Below the pieces are notes generated by a model. It ran no database searches. It worked only from the letters and a program-made list of their open reading frames with translations, and had not been told where the DNA came from. Source: Leptospira stimsonii (GTDB lineage: Bacteria; Spirochaetota; Leptospiria; Leptospirales; Leptospiraceae). Taken from it: a DNA stretch of 64,000 nucleotides. The position numbers and the translations under genes were made by a program. The DNA lies in assembly GCF_003545885.1 (NCBI RefSeq), contig NZ_QHCT01000003.1:500001-564000 (forward strand), written 5' to 3'. Of the stretch, positions 1 to 13,740 are shown piece after piece (position 1 is the first letter of the stretch; each line of letters begins with the position of its first letter).

Positions 1-2
1 AC

Positions 3-3194
<3,192 letters not shown>

Positions 3195-3350
3195 GAATTC
3201 TCGTCCGATTCGAACGATTTCGCGCAACGTTTGCGGTGTAGATTGTTGTAATGGATACCCTTGTCGAAGGAGAATTTTTCTTCCTTGGACGAGGGAGTTC
3301 AAAAAAGATCAAGACTTGCAATCGAGAAGTCATAAACAACGGACCGGAAT

Positions 3351-4151
3351 ATGAACCGCCAATTTTTCTTACTCTTTCTTTTACTCTTCTCTTTTTCCTT
3401 ATTTTCCCAAACGGATAACGGAACGATCGAACAAATCATTCTCAAAAGAAATGAAATCTATGCCAAACAAGGCCACATATTCAAAAATCCTACCTTAGAT
3501 TCGTATTTTAGAAAATTCGAATGGTATCGCCCGGTCTCGAAATCGCCGAAGTTGTCCAAAAAAGATCAGGCACTGGCCGAAAGCCTCCTTCAAAAAGAGA
3601 AGGAATTTGCCCAAGAATACACAAAATACCTTTCGGACGGTATAAGCTGGGATGAATCTAAATTAGAATATTATGAAACTGTGGAAAGAACGTTCTTAAA
3701 AAACGAATTCGTTCACAACCAGATCGACAAAAAGACGGGCGATATCCCCTATCGTTCGGAAGAAATTTTCATTACCGGAATCCGAACCACCGGTAAAAGC
3801 AACGACACAAACCTTCTTCGTACGATCGACCTTGCAAAAAGTGGTGAAATCGAATTCAAAAAATACTACACTGTCGCGCTTTCCCAAGATAAACGTTTTC
3901 GAAGAATTTTAGAATGTTCTATGGATTCTATCAATCAGGAGAATTGTTCCACAAAATACGTTTTGGAAAATGAAAAACTCGTTTTTGTTTCCCAGGCGAT
4001 CCCGCAGACGAGTTACCTTTCCGAATGGATCTATGTCTATCTGGACGGAAACATATACAATACCCGATTCTACTTTAAAAGTATGGGAAAATTGGATAAA
4101 GAAATCGTAATCAATAACGACGAAAATTCCGTTCGAATTCGGATTTTCTAG
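3351..4151 (+). CDS. Exported YARHG-domain protein
   Basis: This 266-residue protein begins with a clear signal peptide (MNRQFF followed by a Leu/Phe-rich core ending SLFSQ). Residues about 25-80 match the YARHG domain pattern: RNEIYAKQGHIFKNP, then a DSYFRKFEWYRP segment. The domain is thought to be extracellular and its function is unknown. The remaining two thirds resemble nothing I recognise. The gene stands alone, convergent with and overlapping by four bases the downstream minus-strand deoxyribosyltransferase gene. A cell-envelope location is inferred from the signal peptide. Confidence 0.7.
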   Translation: MNRQFFLLFLLLFSFSLFSQTDNGTIEQIILKRNEIYAKQGHIFKNPTLDSYFRKFEWYRPVSKSPKLSKKDQALAESLLQKEKEFAQEYTKYLSDGISWDESKLEYYETVERTFLKNEFVHNQIDKKTGDIPYRSEEIFITGIRTTGKSNDTNLLRTIDLAKSGEIEFKKYYTVALSQDKRFRRILECSMDSINQENCSTKYVLENEKLVFVSQAIPQTSYLSEWIYVYLDGNIYNTRFYFKSMGKLDKEIVINNDENSVRIRIF

Positions 4152-4678
4152 TTGTTCTCTCGCCGTGCGAGGACTTTCAGTACGTCTTCGAATTCCCCTT
4201 CTATCAAAACTCCCTTAGCTTCAATCGAGTATTGTAGCATTAAATTGAGGGAGTTACCGAAGTCTTCGTTTAACAAATATCCGTCTTTGTCCATCTCGTA
4301 ACCGGAAGAATGTGGAAATGTCGAAATCGATTTTTTGACGATTTCAGGAAGTGGTGGAAGCGATTTCGCATAACCGTAGATCGTTTTTTCGAGAGCGAAC
4401 GCGTATCCGATTTCGAACGCGGTCCCGTCGTCCACGAGAGGACCTCGAAAGGAATTACAATTCGCTAATATAATATCGGATTTCCGAATCAAATCCAGAT
4501 TTCCGAAAAAGATTTTTCGAGCGAGGTCTTGATTTCTTTCAGAGTCATTCGGAATATCCGAATCGAAGGGTGAAACGGCGAGAAATCCGTACGAAGAACA
4601 GAGGGATTTTCTTTCCTGCAGAACCGAAAGGGCTTCGGGTAAAAACACTTCCGGACCTGCAAGATAGATCGTTTTCAA
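4148..4678 (-). CDS. Nucleoside 2-deoxyribosyltransferase
   Basis: The 176-residue product starts [12 protein letters not shown], the classic first strand of the nucleoside 2-deoxyribosyltransferase fold, and carries [16 protein letters not shown], in which the Glu before Ile-Gly is the usual nucleophile. The family moves deoxyribose between bases or hydrolyses deoxynucleosides and their monophosphates in the cytosol. It overlaps the end of ilvD by four bases (ATGA), so the two are probably translated from one message, although no pathway link is evident. Exact substrate is not predictable. Confidence 0.82.
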   Translation of the reverse strand: MKTIYLAGPEVFLPEALSVLQERKSLCSSYGFLAVSPFDSDIPNDSERNQDLARKIFFGNLDLIRKSDIILANCNSFRGPLVDDGTAFEIGYAFALEKTIYGYAKSLPPLPEIVKKSISTFPHSSGYEMDKDGYLLNEDFGNSLNLMLQYSIEAKGVLIEGEFEDVLKVLARRENN

Positions 4679-6357
4679 AGGAGATTCGTAATGGCTCCGT
4701 TTGTAGCGGACTGAACCAACTTCGCATATTTCGCGAGAACTCCCGACTTGTAACGTGGTTCCATCGGTTTCCAGTTTTTCAGTCGTTTATCGATTTCTTC
4801 CTGGGAGACTTCCAATTGGAGAAGATTCTTCGTAGAATCGATCGTAACGGTGTCTCCGTTTTGAACGATCGCGATCGGCCCTCCGTCGAACGCCTCGGGA
4901 GAAATGTGCCCTACCACAAGACCGTGGGTTCCGCCGCTAAAACGGCCGTCCGTCATTAAACCGACATCCTCGCCTAACCCCTTACCGACGAGCGCGGAAG
5001 TGACCGCGAGCATTTCTCTCATTCCGGGTCCGCCTTTCGGGCCTTCGTATCGAATGATGATCACGTCGCCGGCCTTGATCTGATCGTTCATGATTGCGTT
5101 GAAGCAATCATCTTCAGATTCGAAAACTTTTGCGGGACCGGTGATCGAAATTTTTTTCAGTCCTGAAATTTTCGCAACGGCTCCGTCAGGCGCGAGGTTT
5201 CCTTTGAGAATCACGAGAGGACCGGAAGGATGCAGAGCGTCCGCTCTTTTATGAACGATCGTCTGATTCGGAACGAGGTCAGGCATGTCCTTCAAATTTT
5301 CCGCGATCGTCTTTCCGGTTACGGTCATACAATCTCCGTGGAGCATTCCTTCCTTGAGAAGATATTTCATCACTCCGTGAACGCCGCCGACTTTATCGAG
5401 ATCGGTCATCGAATATTTTCCACCGGGTTTTAAATCCGCGAGGTGGGGAGTTTTTTTACTGATTCGATCAAAGTCTTCCAGAGTCAGCTCGACACCGATT
5501 TCCTTGGCGATCGCAATCAAATGAAGAACGGCATTGGTGGAACCACCTAACACAAGAACGACGGTGATCGCGTTTTCAAACGCCTTTTTGGTAAGAATCT
5601 GCTTTGGAGTGATGTTCTTTTTGATGAGTTCAATCAAAGCTTTACCTGCTTCGTAGCAGTCGTTCGACTTTCTCGAACTGACGGCGGGCATGGAAGCGGA
5701 ACCGGGAAGACTCATCCCCAAGGCTTCGATCGCGGAAGACATGGTGTTCGCAGTGTACATTCCTCCACAACTTCCTGCGCCAGGGATCGCATTCTGTTCG
5801 ATCCGGACGAATTCTTCTCTCGAAATTTTTCCGGCGTTGATTTGTCCCACCGCTTCGAAAACGGAGACGATATCCACGTCGTGTCCGTCGCAATTTCCGG
5901 GAAGAATCGTGCCGCCATAGACGAAGATCGAAGGAACGTCCACTCTGCAAAGCGCCATCAAACAACCGGGCATGTTCTTATCACAACCGCCGATCGCGAT
6001 CACACCGTCATGTCTCATCGCGTTGGAAACGATTTCGATCGAATCGGCGATCACTTCTCTGGATGGAAGGGAAAAGTGCATTCCCTCATGTCCCATCATG
6101 ATTCCGTCGGACACGGTGATCGTTCCGTAAATCTGAGGAACTCCTCCTGCGGCCCGAACGCCTTCTTTGACTTTTTCCGCGAGCTTATTGATATGAATAT
6201 TGCAAGGAGTGATCTCGCTCCAGGTGGAGGCGATCCCGATCATCGGTTTTTGAAAGTCTTCGTTCGTAAATCCAACCGCACGAAGCATCGCGCGATTCGG
6301 GGCCCGGTTGTCCCCATCCGTAGTCATGTGGCTTCTTTTTTTTAAGTTATCACTCAT
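4675..6357 (-). CDS. ilvD: Dihydroxy-acid dehydratase
   Basis: The 560-residue product is full length for IlvD/Edd. It opens with [20 protein letters not shown]. The iron-sulfur ligand cysteines appear in [18 protein letters not shown] and [14 protein letters not shown]. It dehydrates 2,3-dihydroxy-isovalerate and -methylvalerate to the keto acid precursors of valine, isoleucine and leucine. The enzyme is cytosolic. The length, short by comparison with many 610-residue proteobacterial forms, fits the 2Fe-2S type. The start codon is ATG at 6357, and the deoxyribosyltransferase gene follows with a four-base overlap. Confidence 0.95.
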   Translation of the reverse strand: MSDNLKKRSHMTTDGDNRAPNRAMLRAVGFTNEDFQKPMIGIASTWSEITPCNIHINKLAEKVKEGVRAAGGVPQIYGTITVSDGIMMGHEGMHFSLPSREVIADSIEIVSNAMRHDGVIAIGGCDKNMPGCLMALCRVDVPSIFVYGGTILPGNCDGHDVDIVSVFEAVGQINAGKISREEFVRIEQNAIPGAGSCGGMYTANTMSSAIEALGMSLPGSASMPAVSSRKSNDCYEAGKALIELIKKNITPKQILTKKAFENAITVVLVLGGSTNAVLHLIAIAKEIGVELTLEDFDRISKKTPHLADLKPGGKYSMTDLDKVGGVHGVMKYLLKEGMLHGDCMTVTGKTIAENLKDMPDLVPNQTIVHKRADALHPSGPLVILKGNLAPDGAVAKISGLKKISITGPAKVFESEDDCFNAIMNDQIKAGDVIIIRYEGPKGGPGMREMLAVTSALVGKGLGEDVGLMTDGRFSGGTHGLVVGHISPEAFDGGPIAIVQNGDTVTIDSTKNLLQLEVSQEEIDKRLKNWKPMEPRYKSGVLAKYAKLVQSATNGAITNLL

Positions 6358-6727
6358 ATTTGGATCCTATCTGACTCTTTTCTCGTTCGCAAGGGCCTTA
6401 CATTTTCAATAAACGCAGACTCAGGAGCGCACAACAAAGCTATTGTAAGTACAGTTTTGCCAACTCCCTTCGCCGTCAAATGGAAAAGCGCAAAGAAGCA
6501 GGTGGAATTTTCCGATTCTCACTCGAGTCAGAATCCTGGATCCTCGTTTGACTTCGAAGGTGCGGGGATACGATTTCAAAAATCCCTTGCGTGGATAAAA
6601 AAAGAAATACAGACTTCATCGGGTCAAAAAGATGTTTCCGAAAAAAGACCTTCTCTCTTCGAGGAGAGCTTTTGGAAACGTTTTGAGATTCGAAAACGAT
6701 TCAGGAAAAAATAAAGGAGAATACCCT
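6358..6727. other. Intergenic region between ilvD and the glutathione transferase gene
   Basis: About 370 bases separate the divergent starts of ilvD and the GST gene. Short open frames cross it but none has family resemblance or a convincing ribosome site. Promoters for both flanking genes should lie here; I see no convincing terminator, riboswitch or attenuator leader peptide for ilvD. Confidence 0.5.
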
Positions 6728-7348
6728 TTGGCTCCAAAATACAAAGTCTACGGAATGACGGTTTCCGGAAATTGCCACAAAGTAAAATCGATTCTCACTC
6801 TTCTGGATCTTCCCTTTGAATGGATTGAATTGGATACGAGAAAGGGAGAAACGAAGACGGAGGATTTTTTAAGAATCAATCCCAACGGAAAAATTCCGGT
6901 TCTTCAAATCAGCGATGGAACCAATATCTCCGAAAGCAACGCAATCCTTTATTATCTCGCGAGAGATACGAAATTTTTTTCCAACGATCTTTTGGAACAG
7001 ACACGAATCTTAGAATGGATGTTCTTCGAACAATACAGTCACGAACCGTTCATAGCAGTCAATCGCTGGCTTCTCAAATTCGTTCCCGGAACGGCGAACG
7101 CCGAACAAATCGCAAACAATCATAGCAAAGGAACCAAGGCATTGGAAGTGATGGAAGCCCATCTACAAAATAAAGATTTTTTCGTGGGGAACCGACTCAC
7201 AATTGCGGACATCGCTTTGTATGCCTATTCTCACGTCGCGGAAGACGGAGGCTTTTCCTTTGAAAATTTTCCCTTTGTCCGTAAATGGATGCATAACGTG
7301 AAAAACTATCCGAAAATGATCTCGATCGAATCGAAGGACACGCTCTAA
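6728..7348 (+). CDS. Glutathione S-transferase family protein
   Basis: I place the start at TTG 6728, seven bases after a strong AAAGGAGA site at 6713-6720; the frame continues upstream but without family resemblance. The 206-residue product has a thioredoxin-like N-terminal domain ([19 protein letters not shown], then [10 protein letters not shown] and [11 protein letters not shown], the glutathione-binding Ser loop) and an all-helical C-terminal domain ([20 protein letters not shown]). The family conjugates or reduces electrophiles using glutathione in the cytosol. It is coupled to the next gene through a TAATG overlap at 7346-7350. Substrate unknown. Confidence 0.85.
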   Translation: MAPKYKVYGMTVSGNCHKVKSILTLLDLPFEWIELDTRKGETKTEDFLRINPNGKIPVLQISDGTNISESNAILYYLARDTKFFSNDLLEQTRILEWMFFEQYSHEPFIAVNRWLLKFVPGTANAEQIANNHSKGTKALEVMEAHLQNKDFFVGNRLTIADIALYAYSHVAEDGGFSFENFPFVRKWMHNVKNYPKMISIESKDTL

Positions 7349-7884
7349 TGCCGACAATCATGACGCATACGGTCGTGCCGATCTCACTATGGCTCGCACT
7401 TGGAAAAAAGACGATTCCCGTTAAACTGCTCTTAGTCGGAATCTTTTTTTCAATTCTTCCGGACGCGGATGTAATCGCATTCAAATTAGGGATTCCTTAT
7501 GAAGCCGACTTAGGTCATCGGGGTTTCAGCCATTCCATCGGATTCGCATTGTCGCTTTCCGTTTTTTCCTGCGTTCTTTTACGATGGTTTCAGGTGAAAG
7601 CAACCGTTCTGATCTCATTCTTATTTCTTTCGATTCTTTCCCACGGAGTTTTGGATGCGATGACGAGCGGAGGTCTGGGTGTAGGATTTCTGATCCCCTA
7701 TTCTTCCGAACGATTTTTTTTCGACTACAGACCGATCCGCGTATCTCCGATCGGAATCAAAAACTTTTTGACCGCGAGAGGTTTGGTCGTATTCAAATCG
7801 GAGTTTCTTTTCGTTTGGATTCCGTTGTACATGCTCGCAGGTTTTCTTTTTCTCGCGAGGCGACTTCGAAGGAAGAATCCCTAA
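7348..7884 (+). CDS. YdjM-like inner-membrane metal-dependent hydrolase family protein
   Basis: The 178-residue product has about four hydrophobic segments and the family signature ILPDADV followed by [10 protein letters not shown], which matches the DxD and HRGxTHS motifs of the YdjM/DUF457 family annotated as membrane-bound metal-dependent hydrolases. The biochemical activity of the family is not firmly established. Its ATG shares one base with the stop of the preceding GST gene, implying translational coupling. Confidence 0.72.
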   Translation: MPTIMTHTVVPISLWLALGKKTIPVKLLLVGIFFSILPDADVIAFKLGIPYEADLGHRGFSHSIGFALSLSVFSCVLLRWFQVKATVLISFLFLSILSHGVLDAMTSGGLGVGFLIPYSSERFFFDYRPIRVSPIGIKNFLTARGLVVFKSEFLFVWIPLYMLAGFLFLARRLRRKNP

Positions 7885-8165
7885 AATTCAATTTTTGATC
7901 GTTTACTTCCAGGAAGACTCCGATCTACGAATGCCTCCTCCCGTCGAGAAAGGAAGAATCTTCTTTTTTTCAACAAAGCGGTTTGTTTCACCTTTAGAAA
8001 AACCGATTTCAATGACGCAATCTATCGAGAGTGAATGAGTGAAAAGCCTCCATACATTTTGTAATTATAGAATTCGGAGAAATCCATTCTTTCTAAAAAC
8101 AATGGACAGCGAAGCCCACGTTTCATTTTTGAAAGAAGAATCTAAATTCTTCTTAGGAATCAAGA

Positions 8166-8456
8166 ATGAAACAGTTTATCGTTGTACTTCGTTATCTAAC
8201 GCCGATTGAAATCGTAGATCAACACGTGGTCGAACACAGAGCGTTTCTCGCAAAAGGTTACGAACAAAAGATTCTTTTAGCATCGGGTCCGCAAGAACCG
8301 AGAAGCGGTGGGATTTTGATCGCGAGAGCGGAATCGAGAAAGGACCTGGAGGCGTTTTGCCACCAAGATCCTTTTTATACGAACGGAGTCGCCGAATATC
8401 AAATCATCGAGTGGAATCCGGTTAAATACCAAAAAGAATTCGAATTCTGGCTTTAG
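8166..8456 (+). CDS. YciI-like protein
   Basis: A 96-residue cytosolic protein with the ferredoxin-like YciI fold: [13 protein letters not shown] at the start, the conserved [11 protein letters not shown] strand-helix with its invariant His, [16 protein letters not shown], and a [16 protein letters not shown] ending. YciI domains occur as dimers with a putative active-site His and Asp; their reaction is mostly unknown. The gene is convergent with the adenylate cyclase gene and overlaps its end by four bases. The 281 bases upstream contain no gene that I recognise. Confidence 0.82.
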   Translation: MKQFIVVLRYLTPIEIVDQHVVEHRAFLAKGYEQKILLASGPQEPRSGGILIARAESRKDLEAFCHQDPFYTNGVAEYQIIEWNPVKYQKEFEFWL

Positions 8457-9841
8457 AGTTTCGCGAGTTCGTAAACGTCCACGGGTTCTTCTCTTCCCTT
8501 CACATGAATCGAAGAAAGATGTCTTCCTGGAACCTTGTCCTTTACGTTATCAAAAACCGCCTGTGTCACTAAGAATTTGGTAGCAAACTCCTTGTTGAGT
8601 TGTTCCACGCGCGAAGCAAGATTGACTACGTCACCGATGATCGTATATTCCTTGCGAGCTTCGGATCCAACGTTACCCGTCATTGCTTCACCGGAATGCA
8701 GACCGATTCCGATGTTGGTTTCAGGTATTTTACCTTCCAGGTTCAGCTGTTCCACCTTTTTTAAAATCGCCAAGGACGCATTGACCGCGTTGTGAATATC
8801 GTTTGCGCCGTCCGAGATCGGGGCGCCGAACACTGCCATAAAACCGTCTCCGAGAAATTTGTTAATCATTCCATTGTGCATATTCACGATGTCGATCAAG
8901 TGTGTGAAAAGATAGTTGAGATAGTCGATGACTTCTCCCGGAGAACGTTTTTCGGAGAATCTGGTAAAGTTACGGATATCCAAGAACATCACGCAGACGT
9001 GTTTGAACTCGGAAAAATTCTCGCTCTTTTGTTCCAAGAGACGATCCACAACCTCCGGAGAAACATACTGACCGAACATTCCTACAATCTTGTTCTTTTC
9101 CTGAACCGCCTCCGTAGCGGAAACCAAGGTTTTCTTTAACTGCATCGCGACCAAACCCGAAACGAAGCCTCCCATCAACAATAAAATCCCCTTCCCGAAA
9201 AAGGGCATAAAGGAATTGAAGATCTGCAGTTCGAACTTCATCTGATTCGCGGGAATATAAATAAAAGCTAATGCAAACAACTCCACTCCAGCGACCAAAC
9301 CCGTAAAGACGCTCAAAGAAAATTCAAGACGGAGTACGGAAAGGATGATAAAGATAAAATAGATGTACGTCGCGGGAGAATAGAGCGGAATCACGGGGGA
9401 AGCGAATGAGTTGATGTTCAACCAAAGAAGAAGTGTGATGAAAGAAATCTCCACGAAGGCGTTTCCGAATCGCGCCGGAGGAAAGACAACTTTGCGCTTT
9501 TTCTGATAGGCTAGAAAAATCCGATACACAAAGTATTCGTACAAGGAAATCCCGAGTCCGGTAAGAACAATCGCCTCGAACGGAAGACGAACTCCGACTT
9601 CCTTCGTCATTCTCTCGCCGATTAGGAAGTAAACGACTCCGAGAACGAGACTCGCAACAAAAAAGAAGCGAAATAAAATTCTGGTTCGAACGATTTCACT
9701 TTTTAAAACTTCGAAAGAAAGGGCGTCCATCACGAGCATTTTTTTTCTTTGAATGAGTTCCTGAAAACCTTTGAGCATCACATATTCTCCAGTGGATCTC
9801 GATTTTTTATCGATAGAATCCAAGTTGGAAAACCATTTCAC
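8453..9841 (-). CDS. Membrane-bound class III adenylate/guanylate cyclase
   Basis: The 462-residue product has an N-terminal half with about six membrane segments, a short linker ([20 protein letters not shown]) and a C-terminal class III cyclase domain. The two metal-binding aspartates lie in [13 protein letters not shown] and [12 protein letters not shown]. The Lys of NKFLGDG and the Asp of [15 protein letters not shown] are the residues that usually select ATP, so cAMP is the likely product. Leptospira genomes are known to carry many such cyclases. The membrane part is not a named sensor domain that I can identify. ATG at 9841 is used; an internal ATG at residue 22 is possible. Confidence 0.88.
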   Translation of the reverse strand: MKWFSNLDSIDKKSRSTGEYVMLKGFQELIQRKKMLVMDALSFEVLKSEIVRTRILFRFFFVASLVLGVVYFLIGERMTKEVGVRLPFEAIVLTGLGISLYEYFVYRIFLAYQKKRKVVFPPARFGNAFVEISFITLLLWLNINSFASPVIPLYSPATYIYFIFIILSVLRLEFSLSVFTGLVAGVELFALAFIYIPANQMKFELQIFNSFMPFFGKGILLLMGGFVSGLVAMQLKKTLVSATEAVQEKNKIVGMFGQYVSPEVVDRLLEQKSENFSEFKHVCVMFLDIRNFTRFSEKRSPGEVIDYLNYLFTHLIDIVNMHNGMINKFLGDGFMAVFGAPISDGANDIHNAVNASLAILKKVEQLNLEGKIPETNIGIGLHSGEAMTGNVGSEARKEYTIIGDVVNLASRVEQLNKEFATKFLVTQAVFDNVKDKVPGRHLSSIHVKGREEPVDVYELAKL

Positions 9842-9899
9842 AACGGCATAAAAAGAAAACCAGAAATCGAATCAGAGATAAAAAACAAAACGAAGGAAA

Positions 9900-10808
9900 T
9901 TAATTTTTAGTCCAGTTTTCGTCTGTGAGAAAGAATGATTGGATCTTTTTTCCGGACTCGGAAGCAAGACCTTCCTCTACGGTTCGTTCCCAGAGAAGAT
10001 CTAACTCTGGATTCCAAACGTTTCTTTTGATTCTTCCTTGTCTTAATACATTCCACTTTATAAACAGAATGGCTTTCGCTTGTTCTCTTTGTTTTTCGGT
10101 CAATCGTTGCGTATTTAATAATTTTAGAATGGAGTAGATTCGAAATCGATCCATCACCGGATAGCGGAACGAAAGCTGATCCTCGTGTCCTCCGTAACGA
10201 ATCAAAAGCTCTTCGTTTAACAACACGATTGGATTTTGAGAACTGATGCGTAACCAAAGATCGTAATCCTCACACGCGGGTAGGTTTTCGTCCATGCCGC
10301 CATTCTCCAGATACAGATCCTTTCTCAATAGAACGGAAGACGGTGTAACGGCGCAGAATTCCAAACTTTTGTCAAAGATCCAACCGTCTTTTTTTTGGAG
10401 ATAGGCCGGAGGATTGACACGTTTGCCGTTTCGGATCCAAATTTCCAAGGATTGAAGAATTCGAATCTGAGGAAGCCCTTGCAGAGTTTCCCATTGTCTT
10501 TTCAGTTTTTCGGGCAACCATTCGTCGTCCGAATCGAGAAAGGCGATCCAATCATTTCGTGCCTCTTCCACTCCACGGTTTCTCGCAAAACTTACGCCCC
10601 GATGTTCAAGAGAAAGAATTCGGATTCTTTCCAAAGAATTTGAAAAACGTTCTCGGATATTGGAGACGGTCGCGTCCGTAGAACCGTCGTCCACAATCAG
10701 AATTTCCTGCGGCAAAACGGTTTGCTGAAGTACACTTTGGATCGCTTTCAAAACTTTTTCTTCCCGATTGTATGTGGGAATGACGACCGTGATCGGAAGA
10801 GAATTCAT
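9900..10808 (-). CDS. Family 2 glycosyltransferase
   Basis: The start is ATG at 10808, giving MNSLPITVVIPTYNREEKV; this overlaps the stop of the upstream ligase-like gene by one base (TGATG). The 302-residue product is a GT-A fold enzyme: nucleotide-binding IVDDGSTDAT, the DxD-like FLDSDDEWLP, and the acceptor/base region CEDYDLWLR. Such enzymes transfer a sugar from a nucleotide sugar at the cytosolic face of the membrane. Coupling to an O-antigen-ligase-like gene points to surface polysaccharide or glycoprotein assembly (inference). Donor and acceptor are unknown. Confidence 0.87.
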   Translation of the reverse strand: MNSLPITVVIPTYNREEKVLKAIQSVLQQTVLPQEILIVDDGSTDATVSNIRERFSNSLERIRILSLEHRGVSFARNRGVEEARNDWIAFLDSDDEWLPEKLKRQWETLQGLPQIRILQSLEIWIRNGKRVNPPAYLQKKDGWIFDKSLEFCAVTPSSVLLRKDLYLENGGMDENLPACEDYDLWLRISSQNPIVLLNEELLIRYGGHEDQLSFRYPVMDRFRIYSILKLLNTQRLTEKQREQAKAILFIKWNVLRQGRIKRNVWNPELDLLWERTVEEGLASESGKKIQSFFLTDENWTKN

Positions 10809-12856
10809 CAAAGACTTTTTTGGATCGAATATTGGGCGCAAATTTTCCGAGGTTCCGGATCCAAAACCTCGGAGCTCCAGAACCGAAGCGTTCGCCAACC
10901 ATTTCGTTCTTCAGTGATTTTACATTCAAATTTTAGAATATTCTCACCTTCGATCGTTTGGAATTCAAGATCATCCATCGGAACCATCGTTTTCACGGTC
11001 GGATATACCACTCTATGTCCTCCCTCGATATCGACATTAGAAACTCCGTTGGAAAGATCCGAATTCGGGATTACACGATACGATTCGAACGTAGACACTA
11101 AAACGAGCCTGCTTTTTCCTTCCAAAATCCAGGCGAAGTCCTTCCTTTGTCCAGGAGGAAAGTAAATCCCGGACCGAAACATTTTTGTTGGGAAAAAGAA
11201 AATGGAGATTCCAAGTAAAAGCAGAACAACGATCGTGAATCTTAGAATATTTTCTTTTTTGAATATTCTACTTATAAAATTTAGAACAAATGCGGATTCA
11301 TTTTTTCCAAAGAACACAAACAAGGCGATCCACTGTAGATAAACGGCTCGCAGATAGAACCATTCCTGAAAAAAAGAATAAACAAAAATCGCAACGACGG
11401 AACCGAAATAAACGGCGCGTTCTCCGATCGATTCTCCTTTTTCCATTTTTGAAAATGCGATCGAATCCAAAAGAAATCCCCAGAGGAGCGCGAAAAGGAT
11501 TCCTCCAAAAACACCGAGCCCGGAAAAGATCTGAATCCACTGGTTGTGAGTCGTATGATACGGACTTCCTTTTCCGGTTTGATTGAGACAACATTCGTTG
11601 TACCATCCATAGGATTCGAAACCTCCGCCAAACAAGGGTTTGTTGAGAAAAAGTTTCCAACCCGCCTGGAAATGAGAAAGACGTTCCGGATCTTCCAATC
11701 CGAGTTTCGTATAAATGACCAGAATCGGAAATAAAATTCCGCAAATAATCAGAGCGATGATTCCGAAACGAACGATCGCTTTTTGAACCGTTTCGTTTGG
11801 AACCAACTTGAAAAAAAGAAAATAGAATCCCGCGCAAATCCAGAGAAGCGCAAAAGAAAACATTCCTCCCCTCGCACCGATCCAAACAAAAGTCAATCCA
11901 AGGAGAATCAGAATTCCGAAGGACAAAAGTAAGCGAATGTGAACTTTACTTGGATACGATTTGTTCTCCGGATTCTCCAATTCCTTTTTTTCAGTAATTC
12001 GAAATAGAAGATAGAATACGAAGGGCAATCCGGAAAGAAGGGAAACAGCGAACCAACTTCGGTTCCAATACAAGGATTGAATCGCAAACGGAGCTTGGAT
12101 CTCCTTCATCCAAATAAAATAAGAATGAGGAAGTGCGACCAGTTTGTATCCGTCCAACCAAAGATGATATTCGTCTAACTTCGATTTTACGAATGGAAAA
12201 AAGAATTCGAGCCATCCGAACAAAACGGCTATCAATAGGCCGATCATTACCCCGAAAGCGAAGAATTCCAAAAGTCGATCCCGACCCTTTGTTTTCTCCA
12301 ACCATTCCTTTCTTCCGTTCCAACCGATCCAAAAAAGAATTCCGATTCCGAGTAATTTGATCGGATACCAAGGTTCCAACTCCGTAGAATGTAAAAACCA
12401 AAACCATCCTTTTTGATAAAATCGGAGATCGAAAACGAGTTCCGGGTTGGATAACAAACTCAAGATTCCCGAGAGAAAAAAACCAAAGAGTAGAATTCCG
12501 ATCGGACGTTTCCAAAACTCCATAGAAAAAACGGATCTTCCTAAAAGTTTTAGTTCTATGATTCCTCGAACCGACCAAAAAATCCAAAGGCAATCTTGGA
12601 GTTCTAAAAATCTTCCTCCCGGATGATTTCCAAAAAACAAGGAAGAAGACGCAAGAATCGCAGTGGCGACTAACGGAGAAAATAAGTCGATCCAAACAAA
12701 TGCGAGAAACGATAAAGTGAAGAGGATTCTATATTTCCAAGGATAAAAACTCAACAGCGGTAGCAGAAGGATTCCGGCAAATCCGATCCAAAAAACCCTC
12801 TTCCATTGAGAACTCGAAACATGCGAGAAGAATGATTCGCGCTTCCGATTTTGCAT
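10808..12856 (-). CDS. O-antigen ligase/polymerase-like polytopic membrane protein
   Basis: The 682-residue product has about 11-12 membrane segments, a large periplasmic loop and a hydrophilic C-terminal domain of about 110 residues after a last membrane segment. The Wzy_C-type signature is present: WIGARGGMFSFALLWICAG and YHTTHNQWIQIFSGLGVFGG, with the conserved Arg and His of O-antigen ligases. Members join polysaccharide to lipid A-core, polymerise O-units or glycosylate proteins, and sequence alone does not separate these roles. It is translationally coupled to the GT2 gene downstream. Confidence 0.8.
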   Translation of the reverse strand: MQNRKRESFFSHVSSSQWKRVFWIGFAGILLLPLLSFYPWKYRILFTLSFLAFVWIDLFSPLVATAILASSSLFFGNHPGGRFLELQDCLWIFWSVRGIIELKLLGRSVFSMEFWKRPIGILLFGFFLSGILSLLSNPELVFDLRFYQKGWFWFLHSTELEPWYPIKLLGIGILFWIGWNGRKEWLEKTKGRDRLLEFFAFGVMIGLLIAVLFGWLEFFFPFVKSKLDEYHLWLDGYKLVALPHSYFIWMKEIQAPFAIQSLYWNRSWFAVSLLSGLPFVFYLLFRITEKKELENPENKSYPSKVHIRLLLSFGILILLGLTFVWIGARGGMFSFALLWICAGFYFLFFKLVPNETVQKAIVRFGIIALIICGILFPILVIYTKLGLEDPERLSHFQAGWKLFLNKPLFGGGFESYGWYNECCLNQTGKGSPYHTTHNQWIQIFSGLGVFGGILFALLWGFLLDSIAFSKMEKGESIGERAVYFGSVVAIFVYSFFQEWFYLRAVYLQWIALFVFFGKNESAFVLNFISRIFKKENILRFTIVVLLLLGISIFFFPTKMFRSGIYFPPGQRKDFAWILEGKSRLVLVSTFESYRVIPNSDLSNGVSNVDIEGGHRVVYPTVKTMVPMDDLEFQTIEGENILKFECKITEERNGWRTLRFWSSEVLDPEPRKICAQYSIQKSL

Positions 12857-13000
12857 ACGGATACTGAAATCCGAACGGATTTTTTCCGAAACGATAAAAC
12901 GATTCCGATTTGTGCGAGATTCGGATTCTCATTCCATAGGGGATTTTTTTGTTTCCATGAAAAACTCGCTTCTGAAATAGTTGTTTTAAAGTTCTCTTTT

Positions 13001-13303
13001 ATGCAACAACTGGAAGAATCCACCATCTACCCCGATAAGAATGTATTTCGTGTCGAGTTTCGTAAGAATATTTGCTCTGTGGAATCGGAGGAAATTGAGA
13101 TCATCCTTTCCCAGATTCGCGAAATCCGCCCCAGCTCCGTTCTTTTGGATCTAACGCCGGTCGTTGCAATTCCTTCGATGGTCCTCAACCGAATTCTAAA
13201 ATTTATTTCCGACCTCAAGAAGGAACAAATTCAAATTTCGGAAGTTAAATTGAGCGAGGGTTTGCAGTTAGTGCTTTCCAAACTCAAGATCAATTTGGGA
13301 TGA
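13001..13303 (+). CDS. Small STAS-domain-like protein
   Basis: I use ATG 13001 (MQQLEESTIYPD); frames upstream of this point are unlike a protein of this family. The 100-residue product has the alternation of a STAS domain: RVEFRKNICSVESEEIEIIL, then SSVLLDLTPVVAIPSMVLNRI with the LLDL strand followed by a Ser-containing loop, then a final helix. STAS proteins act as anti-sigma antagonists or ligand-sensing modules. The stop overlaps the ATG of the Cys/His-rich exported protein by four bases, which places it at the head of the MbnP/MbnH operon. The STAS assignment is moderate; the coupling is seen directly. Confidence 0.62.
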   Translation: MQQLEESTIYPDKNVFRVEFRKNICSVESEEIEIILSQIREIRPSSVLLDLTPVVAIPSMVLNRILKFISDLKKEQIQISEVKLSEGLQLVLSKLKINLG

Positions 13304-13740
13304 AACGTCTTCTTTCCATTTCCCTCTCGATCACGATCCTCTTTCAAGCGGTCGTATTTTCGAGCGGGCTTTTCGGTTGTGTTCTGGCTGAACAAGCAAA
13401 GATCTGCGAATGCAATCACGGAAGTAGAGTTCAAAAACACGCAAACCAAGAAGACGGTCGTTTTTCGAAAGGATCTCGTATCGCTTCAGAAGAAACTCAT
13501 GATGTAAAAAAACTTCCGGATTGCCATTCCGCACAAGCGGGAGAAACGCATACTTGCGCTTGTAAAAAATCCGAAAACAAAGTTTCCAAGCTGAGCGCAT
13601 TCTACTCCACTCTCTTTAACCCGGCTACTTTTTGGATCGTAGAACCGGTTTCCGATCTTCTTGAAATCATCGTATTCAAAGATTTGAATACGGGTATTCT
13701 TTCCGCTCTTTCCCTTCTCAAACCCCCTCAATTCTCCTAA
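13300..13740 (+). CDS. Exported Cys/His-rich small protein of the MbnP/MbnH operon
   Basis: The 146-residue product starts with a signal peptide (MKRLLSISLSITILFQ...). The mature part has two mirrored clusters: C36-x-C38-x-H40 and H84-x-C86-x-C88, with D74-C75-H76 between them. A hydrophobic C-terminal half ends in LLKPPQF. The composition and the -PP- tail recall small metal-associated periplasmic proteins found in copper operons, but I cannot assign a named family. The start overlaps the STAS gene (ATGA). A gap of 81 bases and an AGGAGA site lead to mbnP. A metal-binding role, most likely copper, is inferred from motif and context. Confidence 0.68.
   Translation: MKRLLSISLSITILFQAVVFSSGLFGCVLAEQAKICECNHGSRVQKHANQEDGRFSKGSRIASEETHDVKKLPDCHSAQAGETHTCACKKSENKVSKLSAFYSTLFNPATFWIVEPVSDLLEIIVFKDLNTGILSALSLLKPPQFS

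Noticed and set aside
6457..6714. 85-codon open frame upstream of the GST gene
   Set aside because: No ribosome site, no family resemblance, and it runs across the expected promoter region of the divergent ilvD and GST genes.
13300..13740. Methanobactin precursor
   Set aside because: The protein is too long, has a signal peptide and a hydrophobic C-terminal half, and no mbnB/mbnC-type genes are near.
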